A DNA stretch of 22,553 bases from AM-1111 sp046302135 (GTDB lineage: Bacteria > Bacteroidota > Bacteroidia > B-17B0 > Aurantibacillaceae), in contig JBKCIQ010000163.1 of NCBI GenBank assembly GCA_046302135.1, forward strand, positions 1 to 22,553. The letters run 5' to 3'. Both the position numbers and the translations under genes were made by a program. The notes beneath the pieces are model-generated. The model did not search any database. It worked only from the letters and a program-made list of their open reading frames with translations, and had not been told where the DNA came from. This document shows positions 8,843 through 15,622 of the stretch, in pieces; within the stretch, counting starts at the first letter, position 1, and each line of letters opens with the position of its first letter.

Positions 8843-8929
8843 GTAAATACAATTAAGTCTATTAATTGTTAAAAATATTCTTTGTGCGTTATAAATGGAG
8901 GAAAAATTTTTTTCGTTGTCAAATTTTCC

Positions 8930-8937
8930 TAATTTTA
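8930..8937 (+). promoter_or_regulatory. Candidate -7 box for the T9SS Omp28-like gene
   Basis: TAATTTTA, one base off TAnnTTTG, ends 24 bases before the ATG at 8962. The presumed leader (TCCTTAATATAAAATAAAACC) is A/T-rich with no Shine-Dalgarno sequence, as is common for well-translated Bacteroidota genes. The only nearby TTG (8916-8918) is too close to be a normal -33 element. The region 8830-8961 serves as divergent promoter region for this gene and mfd. Confidence 0.4.
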
Positions 8938-8961
8938 CGCTCCTTAATATAAAATAAAACC

Positions 8962-10923
8962 ATGAAAAAAAGTTTACTCACTATGCTTGCCTTAGCTGGA
9001 ATCGTTTCAGTTAATGCGCAAACCTCACTTTACAGTGAGAATTTTGAGACAACTACCGGTGTTGCGTTACCGACAGGTTGGACTCAGACTACAAATGCTA
9101 CGGACGGAGGATGGAGATCAGCTAACCCTACTACGAATTACGGTGCAACTACAGGGCTATCAAGTTCTTACTTCGCTGTACCTGCGTTGACCGGTAGTAC
9201 TCGTTCACTAGGGACTAACGATGATGGATGTAACTGTGACAAGTCTGCGGACGTGTTAGCTTCACCATCAATCAACTGTTCAGGCCAATCAACAGTATTC
9301 CTTTCTTTTGATTATTACTATTATGAAGCTTCTTATCAGGGATATGATGAGGTTTTAACCTTAAAAGTTTCTAATAACGGTGGTACAAGCTACACAACTG
9401 TAGGCACTATTTCAGGTGCAGGTGCCTGGACAAACACTGTAATTGATATCAGTTCTGTTGCTGCTAACCAAAGCAATGTTAAAATTTCTCTTACATACGA
9501 TGATGGTGGGGCAGGTAACGCTGCTGCATGGTTGTATGGTGCAGTTATAGATAATTTCAATGTTTATGCTCCGGCACAGCGCGATATGGCTGCATTATCT
9601 TTAAATATGTATGCCTATACAGCTAACAACACTCCTGCATCTCTTTCAGGTTCAATGAAGAACTTTGGTGGAGCGGCAGTAACATCTATGGATTTGAATT
9701 ACAAGGTTGATAATGGTGCTGTGGTTACTCAGAACCTAACAGGTTTGAACATTGCTCCACTTGCATCTTACAATTACAACCATGGAACGCCATGGACTCC
9801 TACAACTACAGGAAATCATACTGTAAAGTTGTGGGCATCTAATATTAACGGTGGTTCTGATTCTAACAATTCTAATGACACTGTATCTTTCACAACTTAC
9901 ACTTGTTCACAGGTGGAGCAGCGTGTAATGCTTTACGAAGGGTTCTCAAGCTCAACTTGTGGTCCTTGTGCGGCTGCTAATCCTGCTTTACACACTTTAT
10001 TGGTAAATAACAATGTTAACATGCCAGGAAGTAAAGTAGCAGCTGTAAAATATCAGATGGACTATCCTGCACCAGGTAACGATCCTGCTTACACTGCAGA
10101 GTGTGATACACGTCATACATTCTATGGCGTTCAAGGTATTCCTGAAGGTGTAATTGATGGTGGTTTATTTTACCAAGGTCACCCTGCAGGTTTAGATCAG
10201 TCTTTGATTGATGATGCAACTGCAACTCCTGCCCCTGTAAAAGTAACTGCTACTGCTTCTTACAATGGTAATGTTATAAATGTAACCGGAAGCGTTAGCT
10301 CGTATGCAAACATCAATGGTAACAATAAAATATTAATTGCACTTGTTGAGGACCAAATTACATCTGCAGATGCAAACCACGGTGTACAGTCAAACGGTGA
10401 AACAGATTGGTATGAAGTAATGCGTAAGATGGCAGGTGGAACAAGCGGTACCAATATCGGTAACATGACTGACGGAGGTAACTACCCATTCAATGTTAAC
10501 ACAACCATTACTGGTTATACAGGTGCAGGAACCGGAACTCCAAAAATCTTTACTGATCTCAGCAAGATGACTGCTGTTGTTTGGGTTCAAGACTTAACTT
10601 CAAAAGTTGTTTACCAAGCTGGTTTTGCTGATATCGTTACTTCAGTTGAAGATAAAGAAAGTACATTGAGTACTTTGGATATCTATCCTAATCCTTCTAT
10701 CGATAACACTAACATTAAGTTTACTTTGAAGAACAGCAATTCAGTTGTTATCAACGTTTACAACATGATGGGTGAGTTAGTTTATTCACAGAATAACGGA
10801 ACTTTACCTGCAGGAGTTAATCAGGTAAGTATTAATACTGTTAATTTTGCAAGCGGAATGTATAATGTTGTTATCAATGCAGGTAACTACAATACAACTG
10901 CTAAAGTTATGGTAAGCAAGTAA
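8962..10923 (+). CDS. T9SS-secreted protein with adhesin-like and Omp28 thioredoxin-like domains
   Basis: A 653-residue exported protein. It has a signal peptide (MKKSLLTMLALAGIVSVNA), then a MAM/choice-of-anchor-type beta-sandwich (about 22-203, SENFETTTG to DNFNVYAP). Next is a beta-rich CARDB-like linker domain (about 208-312), then an Omp28-like thioredoxin-fold region (about 318-555). That region holds STCGPCAAANP (Cys333/Cys336) and a presumed cis-proline loop GIPEGVIDG. A type A T9SS sorting domain closes the protein (about 574-653, LDIYPNPSIDNTNIKF, ending AKVMVSK). The protein would cross the outer membrane and end up on the surface or released. The CGPC pair is the classic thioredoxin active site, so a thiol-disulfide role outside the cell is plausible but unproven. 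Asn and Tyr codons ending in C look commoner than in neighbouring genes, which hints at high expression. A strong terminator follows. Confidence 0.85.
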   Translation: MKKSLLTMLALAGIVSVNAQTSLYSENFETTTGVALPTGWTQTTNATDGGWRSANPTTNYGATTGLSSSYFAVPALTGSTRSLGTNDDGCNCDKSADVLASPSINCSGQSTVFLSFDYYYYEASYQGYDEVLTLKVSNNGGTSYTTVGTISGAGAWTNTVIDISSVAANQSNVKISLTYDDGGAGNAAAWLYGAVIDNFNVYAPAQRDMAALSLNMYAYTANNTPASLSGSMKNFGGAAVTSMDLNYKVDNGAVVTQNLTGLNIAPLASYNYNHGTPWTPTTTGNHTVKLWASNINGGSDSNNSNDTVSFTTYTCSQVEQRVMLYEGFSSSTCGPCAAANPALHTLLVNNNVNMPGSKVAAVKYQMDYPAPGNDPAYTAECDTRHTFYGVQGIPEGVIDGGLFYQGHPAGLDQSLIDDATATPAPVKVTATASYNGNVINVTGSVSSYANINGNNKILIALVEDQITSADANHGVQSNGETDWYEVMRKMAGGTSGTNIGNMTDGGNYPFNVNTTITGYTGAGTGTPKIFTDLSKMTAVVWVQDLTSKVVYQAGFADIVTSVEDKESTLSTLDIYPNPSIDNTNIKFTLKNSNSVVINVYNMMGELVYSQNNGTLPAGVNQVSINTVNFASGMYNVVINAGNYNTTAKVMVSK

Positions 10924-10945
10924 TCTTGTTAATTATCTAATACTG

Positions 10946-10978
10946 AAACCCGAAGTAATTTTTTACTTCGGGTTTTTT
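10946..10978 (+). terminator. Strong intrinsic terminator after the T9SS Omp28-like gene
   Basis: A perfect 13-bp stem (10946-10958 with 10963-10975, core ACCCGAAGTAA / TTACTTCGGGT) closes a TTTT loop and runs into a T tract (10973-10978). It begins 22 bases after the stop codon and isolates this gene from the TlpA-DUF6029-Omp28 operon. Because the flanks are A on the left and T on the right, it may also work on the opposite strand, although no minus-strand gene ends here. Confidence 0.92.
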
Positions 10979-10980
10979 AT

Positions 10981-10988
10981 TAAATTTG
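10981..10988 (+). promoter_or_regulatory. Promoter -7 box of the TlpA-DUF6029-Omp28 operon
   Basis: TAAATTTG, a perfect TAnnTTTG box, lies 33 bases before the ATG at 11022. The -33 position falls inside the preceding terminator stem and shows no clear TTG. The in-frame TTG at 10986-10988 is part of the box, so it is rejected as start codon. Confidence 0.55.
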
Positions 10989-11021
10989 GCTTCAAGTTTG
11001 ATTCACTCCACTAAAAAAATC

Positions 11022-11540
11022 ATGAAAAAATATTTCTCATTATTCACTGTTTTAATTCTGTTTTGTTCCTTCGGGATTAAAACCGACGGAGGTGGTAAAG
11101 TCCCTTCTATCAACGTTAAAAAACTTGACGGTTCTACAATCAATACAGGAACATTTTCAAATAACGGTAAGCCATACGTTATTTCTTTTTGGGCTACCTG
11201 GTGTAAGCCTTGTAAAAAGGAACTTGATGCCATTGCGGAAAATTATGAAGAATGGCAAAAAGAAACAGGAGTAAAGTTGGTTGCAATTTCAGTGGATGAT
11301 GCAAGAAGTGTGATTAAGGTTCCTAACGATGTAAAGACCAAGGGTTGGAAATATGAAGTTTACACTGACGAAAATGGGGATTTTCAAAGAGCAATGAACG
11401 TTAATAACGTTCCTCACACTTTTATAATAGACGGAAACGGCTCAATTGTTTATAGCCATAATTCCTATGCTGACGGAGACGAAGATATTCTATACGAGAA
11501 CATAAAGAAAGTTCTGAAGGGTGAGAAAATAGAACATTAA
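11022..11540 (+). CDS. TlpA/ResA-like periplasmic thioredoxin
   Basis: A 172-residue exported thioredoxin-fold protein of the TlpA/ResA (AhpC/TSA-Redoxin) type. It would reduce or exchange disulfides of envelope proteins. The N-terminus MKKYFSLFTVLILFCSFG is a signal peptide or membrane anchor. The thioredoxin core has the active site WATWCKPCKKEL (Cys61/Cys64), a strand VKLVAISVDD, and the cis-proline loop NVPHTFIIDGNG (Pro131). The ATG at 11022 is used because the upstream in-frame TTG at 10986 is part of a promoter -7 box and would put twelve extra residues before the signal peptide. It is the first gene of an operon: the DUF6029 gene starts 18 bp downstream. The Cys in the hydrophobic segment (Cys15) does not form a good lipobox. 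The substrate is unknown; the two partner genes also carry Cys pairs. Confidence 0.9.
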   Translation: MKKYFSLFTVLILFCSFGIKTDGGGKVPSINVKKLDGSTINTGTFSNNGKPYVISFWATWCKPCKKELDAIAENYEEWQKETGVKLVAISVDDARSVIKVPNDVKTKGWKYEVYTDENGDFQRAMNVNNVPHTFIIDGNGSIVYSHNSYADGDEDILYENIKKVLKGEKIEH

Positions 11541-11558
11541 GTAAACTAATCCTGACAG

Positions 11559-13202
11559 GTGAAAAGAATATCTTTAAAATTAAGTTATCTTTTTTGTTCC
11601 ATCTTTTTATTTTCATGGTTACATGCCCAGGATTATGGAACCATTCATGGATTTTATCAGGTAGATGGCCAATATTACTATCCTGATTCTTTAATTCAGG
11701 CACCTACTGTTCCTGAAAAGTTCTTAACCAACGGATTTGCCAACGTTAATTATACCAGAGGCGGTTTCTCGGCAGGTTTTAGATATGAAAGCTACCAAAA
11801 CGTAATGATTGGCTTTCCTAGCGGATATAAAGGAACAGGAATTCCATATCGGTATGTTCGTTACAAGCATAAAGACCTGGATTTTACTGCAGGTAATTTT
11901 TATGATCAGTTTGGAAGTGGACTTATTCTTAGATCTTACGAGGCGCGAGGCCTATTGTTTGATAATACTATTGACGGAGTACGAGGAATATTCACTCCGG
12001 GTAAAGGAATAACACTAAAAGGTTTAATTGGTAAAAACCGAGTTTTTTTCGGGCAGTCTGATGGGATTGTTCGTGCATTTGATGGTGAATGGAATCTCAA
12101 TGAAATCAATGATTCGCTATCAAAAAAGAAAACAAAAGTTATTTTAGGTGGAAGCTTTGTAAGTAAATATCAGGTTGATCAAGATCCTAACTATAACCTT
12201 CCTCTTAATGTTGGTTGTTATGGAGGAAGACTAACAATAAACAGAGGTGGATTCTCTATTTTTGGTGAGGGAGCATATAAAATCAATGATCCTTCTGCAG
12301 GAAATGAATATAGTTACAGAGACGGTAAAGCAGTTTATGTAACAACTTCATATGCAACAACAGGTTTTTCTGCTTCACTGTCAGGTAAATTGATTGATAA
12401 CATGAATTTCAGGAGTGATCGTGCGGCCAAACTTACCAATGCAATGATAAATTTTTTACCTGCATTAACTAAACCACACACTTACCTCATGATGGCTTAT
12501 TATCCTTACGCTACACAGCCAAATGGTGAAGTAGGCAGTATGGCTGAAATTCAATACAAAGCTCCTAAAGGTTCAAGAATTGGAGGAAAATATGGGTTTG
12601 AGGTTACATTAAATGCTTCAGTTGCATATGGCACTGACACCAGCAATATCGTTAATAACGATACGCGTAAGTATAACTACAACATCAATTATTCTAAGGC
12701 TGGAGAGAAATTTTTTCACGATATCAATCTAGAATTTCTAAAGAAATTCTCCAAAACTGTTAAGGGAACTTTTATGTACTCTAATCAGTTTTACAATAAA
12801 AATATTGTACAGTTTAATTCGCCTAATGCGGGATATGAAAACATTCTTACACACATTGCAGTTGCAGACGTTACCTGGAAGTATAAGACAGGTTCCGCTA
12901 TTCGTTTTGAAGCAGAAGTTATGTTAACCGAGCAGGATAAAGGTTCCTGGGTAGTTGGACTTGTAGAGTGGACAATAAGCTCAAAATGGTTTTTAACCGT
13001 TTTGGATCAGTACAATTATGGGAATGAAGATGAAAAATATCAATTGCATTATCCATTGGTTAATCTCACTTACGTTTCAGGTCCAACAAGAGTAATGTTA
13101 CAATATGGAAAACAAAGAGCCGGTATTTTTTGTGTCGGAGGAGTTTGTAGGTTTGTTCCTGCAAGTAATGGACCAAGTATAACCATATCATCGAGCTTCT
13201 GA
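11559..13202 (+). CDS. DUF6029 family outer-membrane protein
   Basis: A 547-residue exported protein with a signal peptide (MKRISLKLSYLFCSIFLFSWLHA, then Q) and a long series of amphipathic beta-strand-like segments. These begin DYGTIHGFYQVDGQYYYPD, include YRYVRYKHKDLDFTAGNFY and YEARGLLFDNTIDGVRG, and end in ITISSSF with a terminal Phe, as outer-membrane barrels do. The pattern fits the DUF6029 family of Bacteroidota; its function is not known to me. Near the C-terminus is FCVGGVCRFVPASNGP (Cys525 and Cys530), with one more Cys in NVGCYGG. The start is GTG at 11559-11561: an in-frame TGA lies one codon upstream (11553-11555) and the signal peptide begins here. It is 18 bp after tlpA and 2 bp before the Omp28-like gene, so the three are surely co-transcribed. 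The pairing with two thioredoxin-like proteins suggests a Cys-dependent function or assembly. Confidence 0.8.
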   Translation: MKRISLKLSYLFCSIFLFSWLHAQDYGTIHGFYQVDGQYYYPDSLIQAPTVPEKFLTNGFANVNYTRGGFSAGFRYESYQNVMIGFPSGYKGTGIPYRYVRYKHKDLDFTAGNFYDQFGSGLILRSYEARGLLFDNTIDGVRGIFTPGKGITLKGLIGKNRVFFGQSDGIVRAFDGEWNLNEINDSLSKKKTKVILGGSFVSKYQVDQDPNYNLPLNVGCYGGRLTINRGGFSIFGEGAYKINDPSAGNEYSYRDGKAVYVTTSYATTGFSASLSGKLIDNMNFRSDRAAKLTNAMINFLPALTKPHTYLMMAYYPYATQPNGEVGSMAEIQYKAPKGSRIGGKYGFEVTLNASVAYGTDTSNIVNNDTRKYNYNINYSKAGEKFFHDINLEFLKKFSKTVKGTFMYSNQFYNKNIVQFNSPNAGYENILTHIAVADVTWKYKTGSAIRFEAEVMLTEQDKGSWVVGLVEWTISSKWFLTVLDQYNYGNEDEKYQLHYPLVNLTYVSGPTRVMLQYGKQRAGIFCVGGVCRFVPASNGPSITISSSF

Positions 13203-13204
13203 TT

Positions 13205-14158
13205 ATGAAAAAAAACCTTAATAGTATCTCCTTTTTAATTTTGGTATGTTTCTTTTTTATTCTTAATTCTTGCGATAAAATAGAGCAACCTTACGAACAA
13301 GAAGTTGTCAATGGACCGATTAATGGTGTTGAGATTAAATCAGATTCTTCTAAGATTTTAATTAAAAAGGTATTACTGGAAGATTACACCGGACACAAAT
13401 GTGGAAATTGCCCAAAGGCATTGGATACAGTTGCTACAATTGAAAGTGCTTACCCTGATCAAGTGATTACTGTTAGTATTCATTCAGGATATTATTCAAC
13501 TTTCTCAAGTGCTCCATACAAATACAATTGGATTGTTGAATCGCCTACTAAACCGGGGTACAATGCATTGGATGAATTCTTTCAGATTTCCGACCAAGGT
13601 AACCCAAACGGCATGGTTAACAGAAAGGATTACGACATTATTAATTTCTCACATGTAAAAGGAATAGACACATGGAAAACTGCAGTTGCTTCTGAACTAT
13701 CAACCCCACTAAAGGCTACAATTTATTTAACAAATATTTTTGATCCAACAAACAACAATCTTAAAACCACGGCTAAAATTAAGTTCTTAAGTTCTTTAAG
13801 TGGTTCATATAAAATTGCCACCATGCTACTTGAAGACCATGTTGCATGTGACACAAGCTTGGGTAGAACAGTTCCGCAGAAAGATTACCGAATTAACCCT
13901 GATGATGATTATGATTATGTGCATAAACACGTACTTCGTGATTATTTATACGGAGCATTTGGAGACAGTCTAAAAACAAATCCTAATGCTAACGATACCT
14001 TAACAAAAGTATACACTAAAAATATAAATCTTAAGAAAAATAGTTCAGATACGGCGCCTTACTACATCAATGCAGATGACCTATACGTTGTCGTGTACAT
14101 TTATAATGCCTCTACCTATGAGGTTATTCAGACCGAAAAACTGAAAATTAAGCCCTAA
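13205..14158 (+). CDS. Omp28-related thioredoxin-like outer-membrane lipoprotein
   Basis: A 317-residue lipoprotein. The signal peptide ends in a lipobox (FFFILNSCDK, lipidated Cys23), and the Omp28-type thioredoxin-like domain begins at about residue 52. Its active-site-like motif is LLEDYTGHKCGNCPKALDT (Cys66/Cys69), followed by VITVSIHSGYY and a loop NPNGMVNRK in the position of the cis-proline loop. The second half (about 165-317) is a beta-rich domain, ending YEVIQTEKLKI. Omp28 proteins are surface or outer-membrane lipoproteins of Bacteroidota; their biochemical role is poorly defined. The CGNC pair suggests redox activity, which is inference. The gene starts 2 bp after the DUF6029 stop codon and is the last gene of the operon. 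It shares the Omp28-like region with the T9SS protein at 8962-10923, but has lipid anchoring instead of a T9SS tail. Confidence 0.85.
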   Translation: MKKNLNSISFLILVCFFFILNSCDKIEQPYEQEVVNGPINGVEIKSDSSKILIKKVLLEDYTGHKCGNCPKALDTVATIESAYPDQVITVSIHSGYYSTFSSAPYKYNWIVESPTKPGYNALDEFFQISDQGNPNGMVNRKDYDIINFSHVKGIDTWKTAVASELSTPLKATIYLTNIFDPTNNNLKTTAKIKFLSSLSGSYKIATMLLEDHVACDTSLGRTVPQKDYRINPDDDYDYVHKHVLRDYLYGAFGDSLKTNPNANDTLTKVYTKNINLKKNSSDTAPYYINADDLYVVVYIYNASTYEVIQTEKLKIKP

Positions 14159-14190
14159 TCAACTTCAGTAATTAGCTGATTACAAAATAT

Positions 14191-14198
14191 TACTTTTG
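14191..14198 (+). promoter_or_regulatory. Promoter -7 box of the glycosyltransferase gene
   Basis: TACTTTTG is a perfect TAnnTTTG box. The first ATG (14200) begins one base after it, before the likely transcription start (about 14203-14205). The second in-frame ATG (14209) is therefore the more likely start, with a leader of about 5 bases. No clear TTG at -33. Confidence 0.55.
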
Positions 14199-14208
14199 CA
14201 TGAACAAG

Positions 14209-15375
14209 ATGCAAAAGATACTTATTGTAACCAGTAGAGTTCCATGGCCTTTAGATAAAGGCGATAAGTTAAGGGCATACCATCAGATAAAATCACTTTC
14301 AGAAAAAGCAGAAATTTATTTATTCTGTACTAATGATTCGGCTACAATAAATGGAGCTGAAGAAGAGTTAAAAAAATACTGCAAAGAAATATTAGTTGTA
14401 CCATTACCAAAAACAAGAATCATTTGGAATTTGTTTTTAGCTTTTTTCAAAAAGATTCCTTTCCAGGTAGCCTATTTTTATAACCCGGAGGTTCAGAAAT
14501 CGTTCGATCGATTTATAAATAATATTAACCCCAATTCTATTTATTGCCAACTCATTCGGACCTCATTGTTGATTCGTAATCATAAAGAATTTAAAGTTTT
14601 GGATTATATGGATACCTTTTCAAAAGGTATGGAGAGAAGAATGAAGAACGCTTCAGGAATTAAAAAATTTATTTTTGGTTTGGAGCAAAAGAGACTAAAC
14701 TTTTTTGAAAAGGAAGTTTTTAATTGGTATAATGAAAGAATTATTATTTCAGAGCAGGATAAAAACTTAATACCACATTCTGATAGAAATAAAATTATAG
14801 TTATACCCAATGGTGTTGAATTAGATTACTTTCAGCCACAAGACAAGAATAAAGATTTTGATCTTCTATTCAATGGAAACATGAATTACCCTCCTAATGT
14901 TGAAGCGGCTGAATATTTATGCAAAGAAATTATTCCGGTGCTTAAGCAAAAAGGCTATAAATTAAAGGTTTTAATTTCAGGTACATCGCCTTCTGATAGG
15001 GTTAGAGCTTTAGAAAACGAATCAGTTAAAATATCCGGTTGGGTTAGCGATATCCGTGAAAATTACGCAAGATCAAAGATTTTAGTTGCTCCAATGCAGA
15101 GCAGTATTGGTCTTCAAAATAAATTGCTTGAAGCAATGGCTATGGGAGTACCGTGTGTTACCTCCAAACTCGCAAATAATGCTCTTGGTGCTGATTCAGG
15201 AATGGAAATATTTACTGCAGACACCCCAAGTGAATATGCAAATCATATTGTTAATTTGCTAACTGACTCAGTTTGCTACAATAAATTATCTGAAGCAGGG
15301 CATAATTTTATTAAGAAAAATTATTCTTGGGAAAGTAGAAACAATGAACTTTTGAATTTACTGATAAGAAAATGA
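14209..15375 (+). CDS. GT4 glycosyltransferase, TIGR03087-like
   Basis: A 388-residue cytoplasmic or membrane-associated glycosyltransferase of the GT-B fold, probably acting in surface polysaccharide or glycoprotein glycan synthesis. The N-terminal acceptor domain opens with KILIVTSRVPWPLDKGDKLR and a following YHQIKSLSE. The linker and C-terminal donor domain show VIPNGVELDYFQP, LLFNGNMNYPPNVEAAEYL, KISGWVSDIRENYA and the GT4 signature LQNKLLEAMAMGVPCVTS (Glu near residue 308). This N-terminal motif resembles the TIGR03087 family, known from exosortase (PEP-CTERM) gene sets, but no exosortase or PEP-CTERM protein is visible here. The start is placed at the second Met; the first ATG at 14200 lies directly against the -7 box and would add MNK. 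The donor sugar and acceptor cannot be inferred. It is a single-gene unit by spacing. Confidence 0.82.
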   Translation: MQKILIVTSRVPWPLDKGDKLRAYHQIKSLSEKAEIYLFCTNDSATINGAEEELKKYCKEILVVPLPKTRIIWNLFLAFFKKIPFQVAYFYNPEVQKSFDRFINNINPNSIYCQLIRTSLLIRNHKEFKVLDYMDTFSKGMERRMKNASGIKKFIFGLEQKRLNFFEKEVFNWYNERIIISEQDKNLIPHSDRNKIIVIPNGVELDYFQPQDKNKDFDLLFNGNMNYPPNVEAAEYLCKEIIPVLKQKGYKLKVLISGTSPSDRVRALENESVKISGWVSDIRENYARSKILVAPMQSSIGLQNKLLEAMAMGVPCVTSKLANNALGADSGMEIFTADTPSEYANHIVNLLTDSVCYNKLSEAGHNFIKKNYSWESRNNELLNLLIRK

Positions 15376-15622
15376 AAATTACTTTAATAAGTAGCTATTG
15401 TTTCATTTGTTTTTAGTTGGATGTTGAATTGAGTGTCGGTGAAACAATTCAATAGTTATTCAATTAATAATTAATTCCATTGTACACTAGATAAATTCTT
15501 ATTTAAATTAAAATTGCATACTTTAATACTCTTATTTTAAACTGATAATTATTTGAAAATGTAGATATTTTTTTGGAATGACAATTGTTAAAGTTGTATT
15601 TTTAACTCTGTTTTGATATAAG
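15376..15622 (+). other. AT-rich non-coding gap with inverted repeats
   Basis: A 247-bp gap with no supported gene. It holds two perfect inverted repeats that share bases: ATTGTTTCA (15397-15405) with TGAAACAAT (15440-15448), and TTGAATTG (15424-15431) with CAATTCAA (15445-15452). They cannot form together. Neither is followed by a T tract. The right end carries the candidate promoter of the coiled-coil gene. The rest is plain AT-rich sequence. Confidence 0.45.
15573..15604 (+). promoter_or_regulatory. Candidate promoter of the coiled-coil repeat gene
   Basis: TTG (15573-15575) is followed after 21 bases by TATTTTTA (15597-15604), one base from TAnnTTTG. The GTG start lies 18 bases further on. 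An AAGG directly before the GTG could act as a weak ribosome-binding site, unusual in this window. Confidence 0.4.

Noticed and set aside
10986..11021. N-terminal extension of the TlpA-like protein from TTG
   Set aside because: The TTG is the end of a perfect -7 box, and the extension would precede the signal peptide.
14209..15375. An exosortase/PEP-CTERM system
   Set aside because: Only a glycosyltransferase resembling one member is present; no exosortase or sorting motif is seen.
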